Assembly: GCA_900541235.1 (NCBI GenBank)
Contig: UQIW01000014.1
Location: 1 to 64,000, forward strand
Reading direction: 5' to 3'
Length of the DNA: 64,000 nucleotides
Origin: an uncultured Collinsella sp.
Lineage (GTDB): Bacteria; Actinomycetota; Coriobacteriia; Coriobacteriales; Coriobacteriaceae
Shown here: piece by piece, positions 1-7,170 of the stretch
Layout of the letters: every line of letters begins with the position of its first letter
Position numbering within the stretch: position 1 is the first letter of the stretch
Translations under genes and position numbers: made by a program
Notes under the pieces: model-generated
Databases searched by the model: none
The model's input: the letters and a program-made list of their open reading frames with translations, nothing else
Told to the model about the DNA's origin: nothing

Positions 1-71
1 GGGGCCTCGGGGGCGTTCGGCTAGCTGCGGGAACGGCCTGTCCGCCTAATGTGTTCGGCTGAGATCGGAAA

Positions 72-1070
72 TCAACCGTTCGGGTTTGAGATGCCGTTCT
101 TGGCGGCGAGATCCTGATAGGTCGTGCCGTACTTGGCGGCGATAGCTGAAAGCGTGTCACCGCTCTGCACCACGTACACCTGCTCGGTTTCGGCCTGCCC
201 GTTGATGACCGCCATAACCTCGTCGTAGCGCGGCCCCAAAACAGCCTTGCGGCGGCTGCCGTTGCCGTAATCGCCCGCCCAGGTCTCAGCGGCCAGATCC
301 TCGGCGGATGCCGTGAGAATGTGGTTCACGAGCGACTGCACCTCCTGGTAGCGGTCGCCCAGCGCGTACTTGCGGTCGTCGCCGTCTCCGAGCTCGCCAG
401 CGAGCACCTTCGCCGCGAGGTCTGCTGCAGGCGTCTCGTCGATGCCGTGGATAAGCGAGTCGGGATCGCCGTTGGAGCCGCCCGCCATGGCCTCCCACTC
501 CGCGCGGGAGATATAGCACTTGTTGATGTCGAGGTTGCCCGCCCAGCCGTCCAAGCGCCCGCATGAGGAGTACTGGCGGATGGCGCAGTCGTATGCGCCC
601 TCGTTCCAAGGTGCGTCCTGGTAGCCCGTGGCGTTCATGTCGGCGTACTGCGCCACCCACGTCTTAGCATCGGTGAGGCCCCACGGGAACACGCTCTTGG
701 ATGCGTAGATACCGATGCGATCCACGCTCACGCCAAGAAGCTCGGCCAAACGCTCTGCCATGGCCTTGAGGTAGGACGTGTCGCCCCATGCCTTGTTGCC
801 CCGCTCCTCCCAGTCGATGAAGAACGCGGCCTTGCCGACGTAGCCCTTGCAGCGCTCATAGAAGTACTCGGCCTCCGCCTCGGCATCACCTCCGTTGACG
901 TAGTGGTACACGCCGACGAGCTTGCCAAGACCGATCGCCTGCTGGATTTGGCGGTCGCAGTCGGGCGACACGTAGCGCGTGCCCTCGGTCCCCTTGCAGA
1001 TAACGAAGTCGAACGGGACAGCCGCGAGGTTGATGCCGTTCTGCCAATTGCTGATGTCGATTCCGTTCAT
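72..1070 (-). CDS. Phage endolysin, GH25 muramidase with Cpl-7 repeats and a short LysM
   Basis: Peptidoglycan hydrolase for host lysis. Residues 1-190 match the GH25 lysozyme fold: the protein opens MNGIDISNWQ and carries the catalytic-strand pattern FFIDWEERG near residue 85. Two Cpl-7-like cell-wall-binding repeats follow (about 207-250 and 253-290, each with an LA-x-E/K-x-x-AG-x-x-G-x-G pattern). A LysM starts near residue 297 (YVVQSGDTLSAIAAKYG). The LysM stops after ISNPNG, roughly ten residues short of a usual repeat, so its last strand is missing. It is the last gene of the lysis cassette seen here, 1 bp after the C39-like gene. Confidence 0.93.
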   Translation of the reverse strand: MNGIDISNWQNGINLAAVPFDFVICKGTEGTRYVSPDCDRQIQQAIGLGKLVGVYHYVNGGDAEAEAEYFYERCKGYVGKAAFFIDWEERGNKAWGDTSYLKAMAERLAELLGVSVDRIGIYASKSVFPWGLTDAKTWVAQYADMNATGYQDAPWNEGAYDCAIRQYSSCGRLDGWAGNLDINKCYISRAEWEAMAGGSNGDPDSLIHGIDETPAADLAAKVLAGELGDGDDRKYALGDRYQEVQSLVNHILTASAEDLAAETWAGDYGNGSRRKAVLGPRYDEVMAVINGQAETEQVYVVQSGDTLSAIAAKYGTTYQDLAAKNGISNPNG

Positions 1071-1071
1071 T

Positions 1072-1722
1072 CTATTCAGCGCTCCCTATCGCTATGAAAT
1101 AAGCCCAATCAACTTGTTCGTACTGCTCGCGGCTCAGCCGCACCACGCCCTCGTAGGGGTCGTGGAAGGTCGCCGCCTCGCCGTCCCATCCGCAAAGCAG
1201 GACGATGTGCCCGCCGTAGTTCTTGCCGCCTTCGCGGAGCTGGCCAGTTAGGCTGCAAAACACCATCCAGCCGCCAGCCGCCTCGTCCAAGGCGTCATCG
1301 GCGTTGTCGTGGATAGGCGTGTAGCCCAAAGCCTGGTCGTTCGCGTTCATCCAACGGCAGAACTTCTCCATGTCGTTCATGCCGTCCGTGAGGCACGATT
1401 CGCCAACGAAGCCCAGCATCTGCGCCGGCGTGCATGCCTGTCCGTAGAGCCATTCCCACGCCATGGCCGCGCACGTGAGGCCGCAGCCGGCAGCAGCCAG
1501 GTCTTCGCCCGCATACGAAAGCCCGCCCCAGCGCTCGTCTGCTTGGAGGTAGACGGGCACCTCGGCGGGCTTGTCGAGCGGCTTGTCGTAGATGACGGGC
1601 AAAGGCTCTTCCTTCGGCACCTTCGGCACGTTAGAGGCTATAAGCGCCACGTCGGCGAAGGCGGCGAGCAAAGCAAGCAGCGAGATGGCGGCGGCGATGC
1701 GCACGAGGCGCTTGCCGCCCAT
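1072..1722 (-). CDS. Membrane-anchored C39-like cysteine peptidase
   Basis: 216 residues from the ATG at 1722, which follows an AGGA-type site. A hydrophobic N-terminal anchor (IAAAISLLALLAAFADVALI) precedes a papain-like C39 domain. The candidate nucleophile Cys lies in AAGCGLTCAAMAW and the candidate His in GGHIVLLCGWDG, followed by an Asp in FHDPYEG. The family includes bacteriocin-leader and peptidoglycan-associated peptidases. Sitting between holin and endolysin, it probably helps wall breakdown or modifies a surface protein. The lytic role is inferred from position only. Confidence 0.75.
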   Translation of the reverse strand: MGGKRLVRIAAAISLLALLAAFADVALIASNVPKVPKEEPLPVIYDKPLDKPAEVPVYLQADERWGGLSYAGEDLAAAGCGLTCAAMAWEWLYGQACTPAQMLGFVGESCLTDGMNDMEKFCRWMNANDQALGYTPIHDNADDALDEAAGGWMVFCSLTGQLREGGKNYGGHIVLLCGWDGEAATFHDPYEGVVRLSREQYEQVDWAYFIAIGSAE

Positions 1723-1724
1723 TC

Positions 1725-2033
1725 CTAGTCGTCCTTCTTCGGAGTGCCCATGGCAAGCAGCGCGTCGAGCCACTTGTCTGTCACGCCGACCGCCTTGAAG
1801 GCTGCATATGCCACCTGCACGCCGCCTACCGCGGCGAAGATGGACGTAACCCACGCCGTGGGGTCAGTCGGCATACCCCCGGCCATGGCCGTCAATGCGC
1901 CGCACAGCGCCGATACTGCGATGGCCGTCCAGCGGGCGACATTGCCGGTCATCGCCTTCGTCTTGATAGCCTGCACGATATAGGGCACCACGAGGACGGT
2001 CAGCACCGTGAGTCCTGCCTGTATATCAGTCAT
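1725..2033 (-). CDS. Phage holin-like membrane protein
   Basis: 102 residues with an N-terminal membrane helix (AGLTVLTVLVVPYIVQAI), a second hydrophobic segment (WTAIAVSALCGALTAMAGG) and a third weak one, ending in a charged tail GTPKKDD. Size, topology and place directly upstream of two wall-hydrolase genes fit a holin. It begins 3 bp after the preceding gene ends and stops 3 bp before the peptidase start, so the cassette is tightly packed. Confidence 0.78.
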   Translation of the reverse strand: MTDIQAGLTVLTVLVVPYIVQAIKTKAMTGNVARWTAIAVSALCGALTAMAGGMPTDPTAWVTSIFAAVGGVQVAYAAFKAVGVTDKWLDALLAMGTPKKDD

Positions 2034-2035
2034 CT

Positions 2036-2449
2036 TTATCTCCCTGTCTCCTTGTTGTACATGAGGTCGACTCGGTCGTAGATATGGTCGACCTTCTCGG
2101 CCATGCCCTGGCTACGCGCCTGGCTGTGGACCAAGTCCGCGTGGAGGACGTCATTTGACGCGACAACCGACTCCATGAGCGTTTTCATTCCTTCAATCAG
2201 GGTGTTGCTGCGCTCCATCTGGGCGGCGATGCGCCCCTCCATTTGGGACCGCTCGCGGTCGCGCTGCGCCCTCTCGTCGACTTCGGCCTGCTTGCGCTCC
2301 TCGCGCTTCAGGTCGAGCTCGCCCTTCCGCTGGTTTTGGCGTTTGTACTCCTCAAGAAATTGTCTCCCGAAGTAGAACGCAACGAGCGTCAGGAGCACGC
2401 CGCCAAGCCAAGCCGGTCCGTAAGGCGCAAAAAGCTTGAGCACTTCCAT
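2036..2449 (-). CDS. Membrane-anchored coiled-coil protein of the lysis cassette
   Basis: 137 residues from the ATG at 2449. One N-terminal membrane segment (WLGGVLLTLVAFYFG) is followed by a long, highly charged helical region rich in K, R, E and Q (residues 30-85) and a second helical stretch. This is the layout of phage cassette proteins such as hemolysin XhlA-like or spanin-like factors, but no diagnostic motif is visible. Probably a lysis accessory protein. Confidence 0.6.
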   Translation of the reverse strand: MEVLKLFAPYGPAWLGGVLLTLVAFYFGRQFLEEYKRQNQRKGELDLKREERKQAEVDERAQRDRERSQMEGRIAAQMERSNTLIEGMKTLMESVVASNDVLHADLVHSQARSQGMAEKVDHIYDRVDLMYNKETGR

Positions 2450-2469
2450 CCTGGGCGCCCTCCTTCCGC

Positions 2470-2637
2470 CTATTCGGCCGTGTACTCCTCGCCGGTGATT
2501 TCCTTGTACTCGTCGGCGGTGATCCATTTGCACTCGACAGCCTTGTAGACGCGCGCCTTGCTCCAAAGGTCTTTGTCGTAGTACTTCTTGACCTTCGCGA
2601 AGTGCTTGGAATGCTCAACGGTTTTCTTCGTAGCCAT
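2470..2637 (-). CDS. XkdX-family small phage protein
   Basis: 55 residues, MATKKTVEHSKHFAKVKKYY onward, with the XkdX signature of a KVKKYYDKDLWSKARVYKAV helix followed by WITADEYKEITGEEY. XkdX proteins sit between tail-fibre and lysis genes in Gram-positive siphoviruses; their role is unknown. Its start overlaps the stop of the next gene upstream by one base. Confidence 0.85.
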   Translation of the reverse strand: MATKKTVEHSKHFAKVKKYYDKDLWSKARVYKAVECKWITADEYKEITGEEYTAE

Positions 2638-2963
2638 TACTGGTCACCTCCCACGGTCATGAGCAGGTAGTCGATGTTCGCCGTGTTGGTCTCGGTCTGC
2701 GTCGGCTGGGACGCCTGCTCGCGCATCTGTTCGAGCAGCGCCGGGAGGTCGGGCACCTCGCCGTTGGCGTAGGCGGCGAGCGCGGAGGTGTAGGCGAGCT
2801 TTCGCGCCTTTCGCTCCACGTACTCGTCATCGTCGATAACGCCCGCGTCGTGCGCCGCGTCGGGGTCGCCGATCTGCGACAGCAAGTCGCGCAGGGCGTT
2901 GACCTCGGCCAGGGTGCCGTCTCGAAGCTCGCCGGGGCGCGGCATGTCTTCCTCAGTGTCCAT
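2637..2963 (-). CDS. Small acidic phage protein, unknown function
   Basis: 108 residues, acidic and helical, no recognised motif. It is the first gene after the reverse transcriptase terminator and lies 34 bp downstream of a candidate late-promoter motif, so it probably opens the lysis transcript. The position between tail-fibre and XkdX genes suggests a small tail or lysis accessory factor. Function not assigned. Confidence 0.65.
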   Translation of the reverse strand: MDTEEDMPRPGELRDGTLAEVNALRDLLSQIGDPDAAHDAGVIDDDEYVERKARKLAYTSALAAYANGEVPDLPALLEQMREQASQPTQTETNTANIDYLLMTVGGDQ

Positions 2964-2996
2964 GCGGACTCCTTCCTTATCGGGGAATGTGCCGCC

Positions 2997-3017
2997 ATCG
3001 TATTAGCGCCGTGAGAT
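2997..3017 (-). promoter_or_regulatory. Candidate phage late promoter or activator site, copy 1
   Basis: On the minus strand this reads ATCTCACG, a 7-nt spacer, then TACGAT. It matches the copy at 22121-22141 at 18 of 21 positions. It lies just after the terminator of the reverse transcriptase gene and just before the lysis-side genes, where a new transcript would be expected. Confidence 0.5.
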
Positions 3018-3047
3018 TGCCTGGCCGTTTGGGCGGGCGCGAAGAAA

Positions 3048-3071
3048 GAAGGCGCGCCGCAGCACGCCTTC
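3048..3071 (-). terminator. Rho-independent terminator after the DGR reverse transcriptase
   Basis: A 7-bp stem, GAAGGCG paired with CGCCTTC, followed on the minus strand by TTTCTTC. It lies 10 bp beyond the reverse transcriptase stop codon and closes the DGR transcript. Confidence 0.65.
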
Positions 3072-3081
3072 GCTGTCTTGG

Positions 3082-4311
3082 TTATTTCGTTTTCGACCCG
3101 TCTAGGCCGCCGTTTTGAGTTGCCGCCCTTCCGCTATGGCGAGGGCGTTCCGCCCGAATCGTCTCTCGGGCTTGGTTGCATTGAGCAACCCCCCCCGCGA
3201 GATTTTCGAACAGGCTGCGGTACAGCGCGTCCATGGCCAGCACGCTGCGGTGCGCGTCCAAGTGAGCCATGCCGCCGCGCCAGCTCTGGTAGCTCTGCTG
3301 CACCTGCTCGGGCGTCATGACCCCCTCGGCCACCATGCGGGCCATCTTCTTCAGCTTGCGTCGCTCGCGCGTGATGGAGTCGCGGCACGGCTTCATGACG
3401 ATGCGGCCCGTTTCGGTGTAGAAGATGCGCTTCTTCAGCCACGTGAAGCCGCGCGTCAGCTTCACCACGCGGGTCTTGCGCGGGTTCAGCGCGATGCCGA
3501 GCTTCGCGCACTCGTGCTCTATCAGCAGAAGGCACACTTGCAGGTACTCCTTGGACTCGTGGATCAGGTAGAAGTCGTCCATGTAGCGTCCGTAGGCCTC
3601 GGGGCGCAGCATCTCGGCCACGTAGTGGTCGATGCGGTTGGGGTGCGTCACCGCGCATATCTGGTTTGGCTCGCTGCCCAGGCCCAGGCCGACCTCGCCC
3701 TGCGCGTCTATCAGGCGGTGCTCAAGGGCGACCACGCGCGGGTCGAGCAGCGCGTCGGCCACCTGCCGCTTGACCGGCTCGTGGGCAATGCGCGCGAAGT
3801 AGTCGGAGAAGTCGCCCAGCAGTATGTAGCCCTCGCGCCCATGCCGCCGCCAGTGGTCGGCCAGGTGGCGCTTGAGCAGCTTAAGGGCGTAGTCGGTGCC
3901 GCGCCCCTTGATGTTGGCGGAGTTCGCGGATACGAGCGTGGGGACTATCGCGGGCACGAGGGCGTTCTGGGACAGCGACTTCTGCACCACGCGCTCGGGG
4001 AAGTGCACTGCACTGATGTGGCGCAGCTTGCCGCGCTCCCACAGGTCGAAGCGGATGAAACCCCGGCATATGTCGCGGCCCTCCAAAAGGTCTTGGCGCG
4101 ATTTCACGGCGTTTCGCAGGTAGTTCTTCATGTACCGCTGCGTCGAGGCCTTCCACATGACGCCACGCGCGGCCTGCTTGGAAGCCTTGCACAGGCTGTT
4201 GAGGTCGGCCACCGTCTCAAGGGTGCACGCCTTGACGCGCTCGGCCTTGGCCCTGGCGCGCTTCTCCTCGCGACGCTTCCGGCGTGCGGCCCGCCTTTGC
4301 TCCGAGTTCAT
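3082..4311 (-). CDS. Diversity-generating retroelement reverse transcriptase
   Basis: 409 residues from the ATG at 4311, preceded by GGGGTG; a GTG nine bases upstream is the alternative. The enzyme copies the TR RNA into cDNA with adenine-directed errors. The palm is clear: motif A is LLGDFSDYFARI, the DGR-type segment GLGLGSEPNQ lies before motif C, and motif C is GRYMDDFYLI. A thumb-like region (SYQSWRGGMAHLDAHRS) follows. The N-terminus is very basic (RRAARRKRREEKRARAK), suiting RNA or DNA binding. A G8 tract (plus-strand C8, 3189-3196) lies after the conserved core, so slippage would swap the last 35 residues. TR and avd lie directly upstream. Confidence 0.95.
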   Translation of the reverse strand: MNSEQRRAARRKRREEKRARAKAERVKACTLETVADLNSLCKASKQAARGVMWKASTQRYMKNYLRNAVKSRQDLLEGRDICRGFIRFDLWERGKLRHISAVHFPERVVQKSLSQNALVPAIVPTLVSANSANIKGRGTDYALKLLKRHLADHWRRHGREGYILLGDFSDYFARIAHEPVKRQVADALLDPRVVALEHRLIDAQGEVGLGLGSEPNQICAVTHPNRIDHYVAEMLRPEAYGRYMDDFYLIHESKEYLQVCLLLIEHECAKLGIALNPRKTRVVKLTRGFTWLKKRIFYTETGRIVMKPCRDSITRERRKLKKMARMVAEGVMTPEQVQQSYQSWRGGMAHLDAHRSVLAMDALYRSLFENLAGGVAQCNQARETIRAERPRHSGRAATQNGGLDGSKTK

Positions 4312-4528
4312 AGAAGGCACCCCGCACGGCTTGCAATGTGGCTCTGACAGCCGCTTGAGGTATGGCCATGAAACGCGGCGAAGCCACGGAGCGCCGCGCC
4401 ATGCAAGCAGCGTCCGGCCACCCTCGCGGGGTGCGTATTTACGGGCTCGCGCCCGATGGTCGCGCCCTCCTTCCTCTCCGCGCTCTGCTTTCGGCCCGCT
4501 GGCCTACTCGGTCTGGCAGTAAGGGAAT

Positions 4529-4651
4529 CCGGGGCGGGGGCGAACCCAGGTGTTCGTCGCCGAATTGTAGTTGGCATTGCCGTTGTTGTTGACGTAGCAC
4601 ACGTTGGACGAGGAGCCACCCATGACGGAACGCAGCCACCAATTGTACCGA
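4529..4651 (-). repeat. DGR template repeat (TR)
   Basis: A 123-bp copy of the 3' end of the target gene lying outside any gene, between avd and the reverse transcriptase. Read on the minus strand it would encode the same C-terminal segment (WWLRS, VCYV, GNANYNSATNTWVRPRPG) and is rich in AAC codons at the variable sites, as in other DGR templates. It aligns without gaps to 5269-5391 at an offset of 740 bp, with 114 of 123 positions identical. Confidence 0.96.
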
Positions 4652-4675
4652 TATACAAGGCGGGACCGCCGCCCA

Positions 4676-5146
4676 TTATAACGAACGCAGGCGCTCTAGC
4701 TCGGCCTCGGCCTCGGCTATGCGCTCGTCGGTGGACTTCTTGCCGGTGACGCGCACGTTCTTGCGCGCGCCCTTGAGCAGTTTGATCTCCTCCTCGACCA
4801 TGCCCGCCAGCGCCTCGAAGCGGTTGGCGTTCACGGGCAGGCCGATGTCCATGAGGCACTGCATGTCGAGCATCAGCTGCTCGCAGTCGGCTATCGCCAG
4901 CGTCAGGTAACGCTTGCGCTCAAGTGCGTTGAACGAGGTGTTGGGGTAGAAGCAGTCGGCGCGGTTGACGTTGTATACGATGCTGCGCGCGGTCTCCACC
5001 GTGGGGACTGCGTTCAGCAGCCTGTAGGCTTTCGGCACGACCGACGAGGAGGCCATGAGCTTGTTGACCTCCACGCGGATGGCGATGGCCTGCGTGAAGA
5101 ACTTGTACTCGGACACCTCGCGGTTTCGCTGGTAGACGCCGCTCAT
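4676..5146 (-). CDS. avd: DGR accessory variability determinant (Avd)
   Basis: 156 residues from the ATG at 5146, which has a good GGGAGGTG site. Avd proteins form a positively charged four-helix-bundle pentamer that binds the reverse transcriptase and the TR RNA and is needed for mutagenic retrohoming. Seen here are an all-helical profile, the basic segment LKGARKNVRVTGKKS near the C-terminus, and the place between target gene and TR that is usual for avd. The C-terminal helix (DERIAEAEAELERLRSL) is acidic. A longer in-frame extension upstream runs through the VR and is not used. Confidence 0.92.
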   Translation of the reverse strand: MSGVYQRNREVSEYKFFTQAIAIRVEVNKLMASSSVVPKAYRLLNAVPTVETARSIVYNVNRADCFYPNTSFNALERKRYLTLAIADCEQLMLDMQCLMDIGLPVNANRFEALAGMVEEEIKLLKGARKNVRVTGKKSTDERIAEAEAELERLRSL

Positions 5147-5170
5147 GGCACCTCCCGGAAATAGTGGCGA

Positions 5171-5194
5171 AAAAAAACGGCCCGCTGCGCGGGC
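5171..5194 (-). terminator. Terminator or attenuator between DGR target and avd
   Basis: A GCCCG/CGGGC stem (5180-5194) followed on the minus strand by a run of eight T. It lies after the target gene and 25 bp before the avd start, so it may hold Avd and reverse transcriptase expression below that of the tail genes. Confidence 0.6.
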
Positions 5195-5197
5195 AGG

Positions 5198-5224
5198 GAT
5201 GCGACCGCGCAAGGCGGTCGCATC
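5198..5224 (-). repeat. Hairpin or cruciform downstream of the DGR variable repeat
   Basis: A perfect 11-bp inverted repeat, GATGCGACCGC and its complement, with a 5-base loop, 45 bp past the end of the VR. In Bordetella phage BPP-1 and some other DGRs a short GC-rich hairpin just after the VR stimulates retrohoming at the target. Size and place match. There is no poly-T after this stem, which argues against a plain terminator. Confidence 0.7.
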
Positions 5225-5268
5225 GAAAGAGAAGTATAGAGCACTCGGCTGGCTAGCCGACGAGGAAG

Positions 5269-5391
5269 CCGGGGCGGGGGCGAACCCAGGTGTTCGTCGC
5301 CGAATTGTAGTAGGCACTGCCGTAGCTGCGGACGTAGCACACGTGGGACTAGGAGCCACCCATGACGGAACGCAGCCACCAATCGTACCGA
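5269..5391 (-). repeat. DGR variable repeat (VR)
   Basis: The 3' end of the target gene. In sense orientation it differs from the TR at nine of 123 positions. Eight are at template adenines (A to G four times, A to C twice, A to T twice), the hallmark of DGR mutagenesis. The ninth, at 5350, is a template C read as A, changing TCG to the stop TAG. Confidence 0.96.
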
Positions 5392-6164
5392 GTTCCGTTC
5401 AAGCGGTGCGCGGTATCGCGGAACAGGTCGAACTGGCAGTCGAAGCCCACGCTGTAGCCCTTGGTGCCCCACACTGGGCAGCCGTACACCTCCATCTCCG
5501 ACAGCGACCACACCTTGCCGATGTCCCGCCAGCTCCAGCTGTTGGAGTCGCTGAGCGCGCCGCTCGCGCTGTAACGCTCCTCAAGCAGCACGCGCTGGGT
5601 GAGCAGGTACTTGGTCAGCCCCTCGGGCAGGCACTCCTCGAACAGCTTCTCCCACGCCTTGAGGTTGCTGTTCAGGTACGGGTTCTTCACGTCTGCGGTG
5701 CCCTGGTTGGTGTTCGCGGTGTTCCACATCAGGAAGCTGTCGTTGGCCACGCCGGTGACGGTCTTGGCCACGGCGACGGGCGCGGACGCGATGAACGCGA
5801 TGTGGTGGCCCTTGGCGCTGTCGCCGCACTGGTAGTACGGGTCGAAGTGCGCAAGCAGGAAGCGCACGGACTGCTGGCCCGTGATGGCCGATGCGCTCAC
5901 GAGCGGCACGTCGATGTAGTCGCCCACGCGCATGCCGCTGAAGTTCGCGGCCTGCACGCGCTTGTGCAGCGCGTCGTAGATGGTGGTGGAGCCTGAGACC
6001 TCGCCCGCGAGAAGCGTTGCGAGCGACTGGCCCGGGTACTTGCCGATCAGGCCCTGTCGGTTGTACTCGGCGTTGTTGAGCGCCGTGGTGGCGTTGGTGC
6101 GGGCGGTGTCGTCTATCATCTCGTAGTTGGTGCCGCCCACTGTGAGGATCTTAGCTTGAGCCAT
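5349..6164 (-). CDS. DGR target: phage receptor-binding or tail-tip protein, cut short in the VR
   Basis: 271 residues as the frame stands. The protein has the lectin-like or DUF6273-type C-terminal fold common in DGR targets (SNSWSWRDIGKVWSLSEMEV, then YDWWLRSVMGG). It should display a hypervariable surface for host binding at the tail tip, fitting its place after the fibre and baseplate genes. A TAG at 5349-5351 inside the VR ends it. Without that stop the frame would run 32 more residues, ending ATNTWVRPRPGFLVG, to the stop at 5253-5255, giving 303 residues. The variable residues Asn or Ser in the TR are here His, Arg, Ser, Tyr, Ser and Tyr after the stop, and Asp before it. Confidence 0.9.
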   Translation of the reverse strand: MAQAKILTVGGTNYEMIDDTARTNATTALNNAEYNRQGLIGKYPGQSLATLLAGEVSGSTTIYDALHKRVQAANFSGMRVGDYIDVPLVSASAITGQQSVRFLLAHFDPYYQCGDSAKGHHIAFIASAPVAVAKTVTGVANDSFLMWNTANTNQGTADVKNPYLNSNLKAWEKLFEECLPEGLTKYLLTQRVLLEERYSASGALSDSNSWSWRDIGKVWSLSEMEVYGCPVWGTKGYSVGFDCQFDLFRDTAHRLNGTRYDWWLRSVMGGS

Positions 6165-6176
6165 TTCGTTTCCTTC

Positions 6177-6902
6177 TTAAATCAATGTGATGGTGTTGCC
6201 GCTTGCGGAGCATGTTGAGCCGAACGTTACGGTCACCCCGCTCGCCGATGCCTTTGAAGCCGGGCAGTAGACTGTTCCGCCCATGTATATGAACTGACCT
6301 GTCGAGTTCGCCAAAAGCGTTGCGAGCTTCGCGTTCTGGGCACGCAGCTCCGCGACGTCCGAGCTTCCTGCGCTGCCTTGCGCCACGGAGTTGGCAATCT
6401 GCAACGCCTGGTTCGCCGCTGCGTCAGCACGCGATGCCGCGCCGTTCGCCGCCGAGATCGCGTTGCTCGATGCCTGTTGGTCGGCGATATGCTCGTCATG
6501 GCGCTGGCTTTCGGCCTTTTTGCGTTCGATCTCGGCGTTCGATCGGCTCGTCTCGTTGTTCTGGCGCGTGGTTTCGGCATTCTTTCGCGCAGTTTCGTTG
6601 TCTTGACGTGTTTCCTCGGCGTTCTTGCGCGACGTCTCGTTGTTCTTGCGGATTGTCTCGTTGTTGCCGCGCTCGGTCTCAGCCGTTTTCCGAGCGTTCT
6701 CGTTGGACACGCGCGTCTTCTCTGCCACTTCGGCGCTTTCAGCCGCGGTGTTGCAGTTCGCCGCTGCCGTCTTGGCCTCTTCGGCGGCCTCCATCGATAG
6801 CGTCGACTCGATGCGGAAGATCGAGCCGTCGGTGGTTCTGGCGCGGTCGATGTTGCCCGCATCGTTGAGCAGCAGCGCCGCGCCTTTGTTGGTATCTGCC
6901 AT
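6177..6902 (-). CDS. Tail-fibre or baseplate coiled-coil protein
   Basis: 241 residues. Residues 40-130 are a long run of near-repeats of the type ETxRKNNETSRKNAE with an 11-residue feel, a trimeric coiled-coil pattern seen in upper-baseplate or fibre shaft proteins. A small beta-type C-terminal part (GQFIYMGGTVYCPASKASAS) follows. It lies immediately upstream of the DGR target and could be the shaft that carries it. No enzyme motif is visible. Confidence 0.75.
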   Translation of the reverse strand: MADTNKGAALLLNDAGNIDRARTTDGSIFRIESTLSMEAAEEAKTAAANCNTAAESAEVAEKTRVSNENARKTAETERGNNETIRKNNETSRKNAEETRQDNETARKNAETTRQNNETSRSNAEIERKKAESQRHDEHIADQQASSNAISAANGAASRADAAANQALQIANSVAQGSAGSSDVAELRAQNAKLATLLANSTGQFIYMGGTVYCPASKASASGVTVTFGSTCSASGNTITLI

Positions 6903-6912
6903 CGCACCTCCT

Positions 6913-7170
6913 TTACTTAGCTAGCACGCCGATCACGATGGCGTGCGGGCCGATTGCCTGGATGATGCATCGGTCGCCTGCCTTGGCTCCCGAGCATGAG
7001 GTGGTGTACGGGAGCTTCAGGGATGCCCCCTTCACCGATACGGCCATGGTGGCTCCGGATACGGAATTCACCGTTCCGTAGCACGCCTGCTGGCCGGGAG
7101 GATCGTTGGCGGTCGCATCGGCCATCGCGGCGCCGTATCGGCGCATGGCCAACATGAGTTCATCGCTCAT
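6913..7170 (-). CDS. Small beta-rich baseplate-type protein
   Basis: 85 residues. After a helical N-terminus (ELMLAMRRYGAAMADA) the sequence is beta-rich (CYGTVNSVSGATMAVSVKGA, then KAGDRCIIQAIGPHAIVIGV), resembling an OB-fold of the kind found in baseplate spike proteins. It overlaps the end of the hub gene by 11 bp. Assignment rests on position and fold impression. Confidence 0.55.
   Translation of the reverse strand: MSDELMLAMRRYGAAMADATANDPPGQQACYGTVNSVSGATMAVSVKGASLKLPYTTSCSGAKAGDRCIIQAIGPHAIVIGVLAK

Noticed and set aside
60..75. A stretch resembling the start of a sequencing adapter (AGATCGGAA)
   Set aside because: Only nine bases match and the surrounding sequence continues as plausible prophage DNA.
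5253..5351. Amber recoding of the phage (TAG as sense)
   Set aside because: Several prophage genes end properly at TAG, including the XkdX-like gene at 2470, so general recoding is unlikely.
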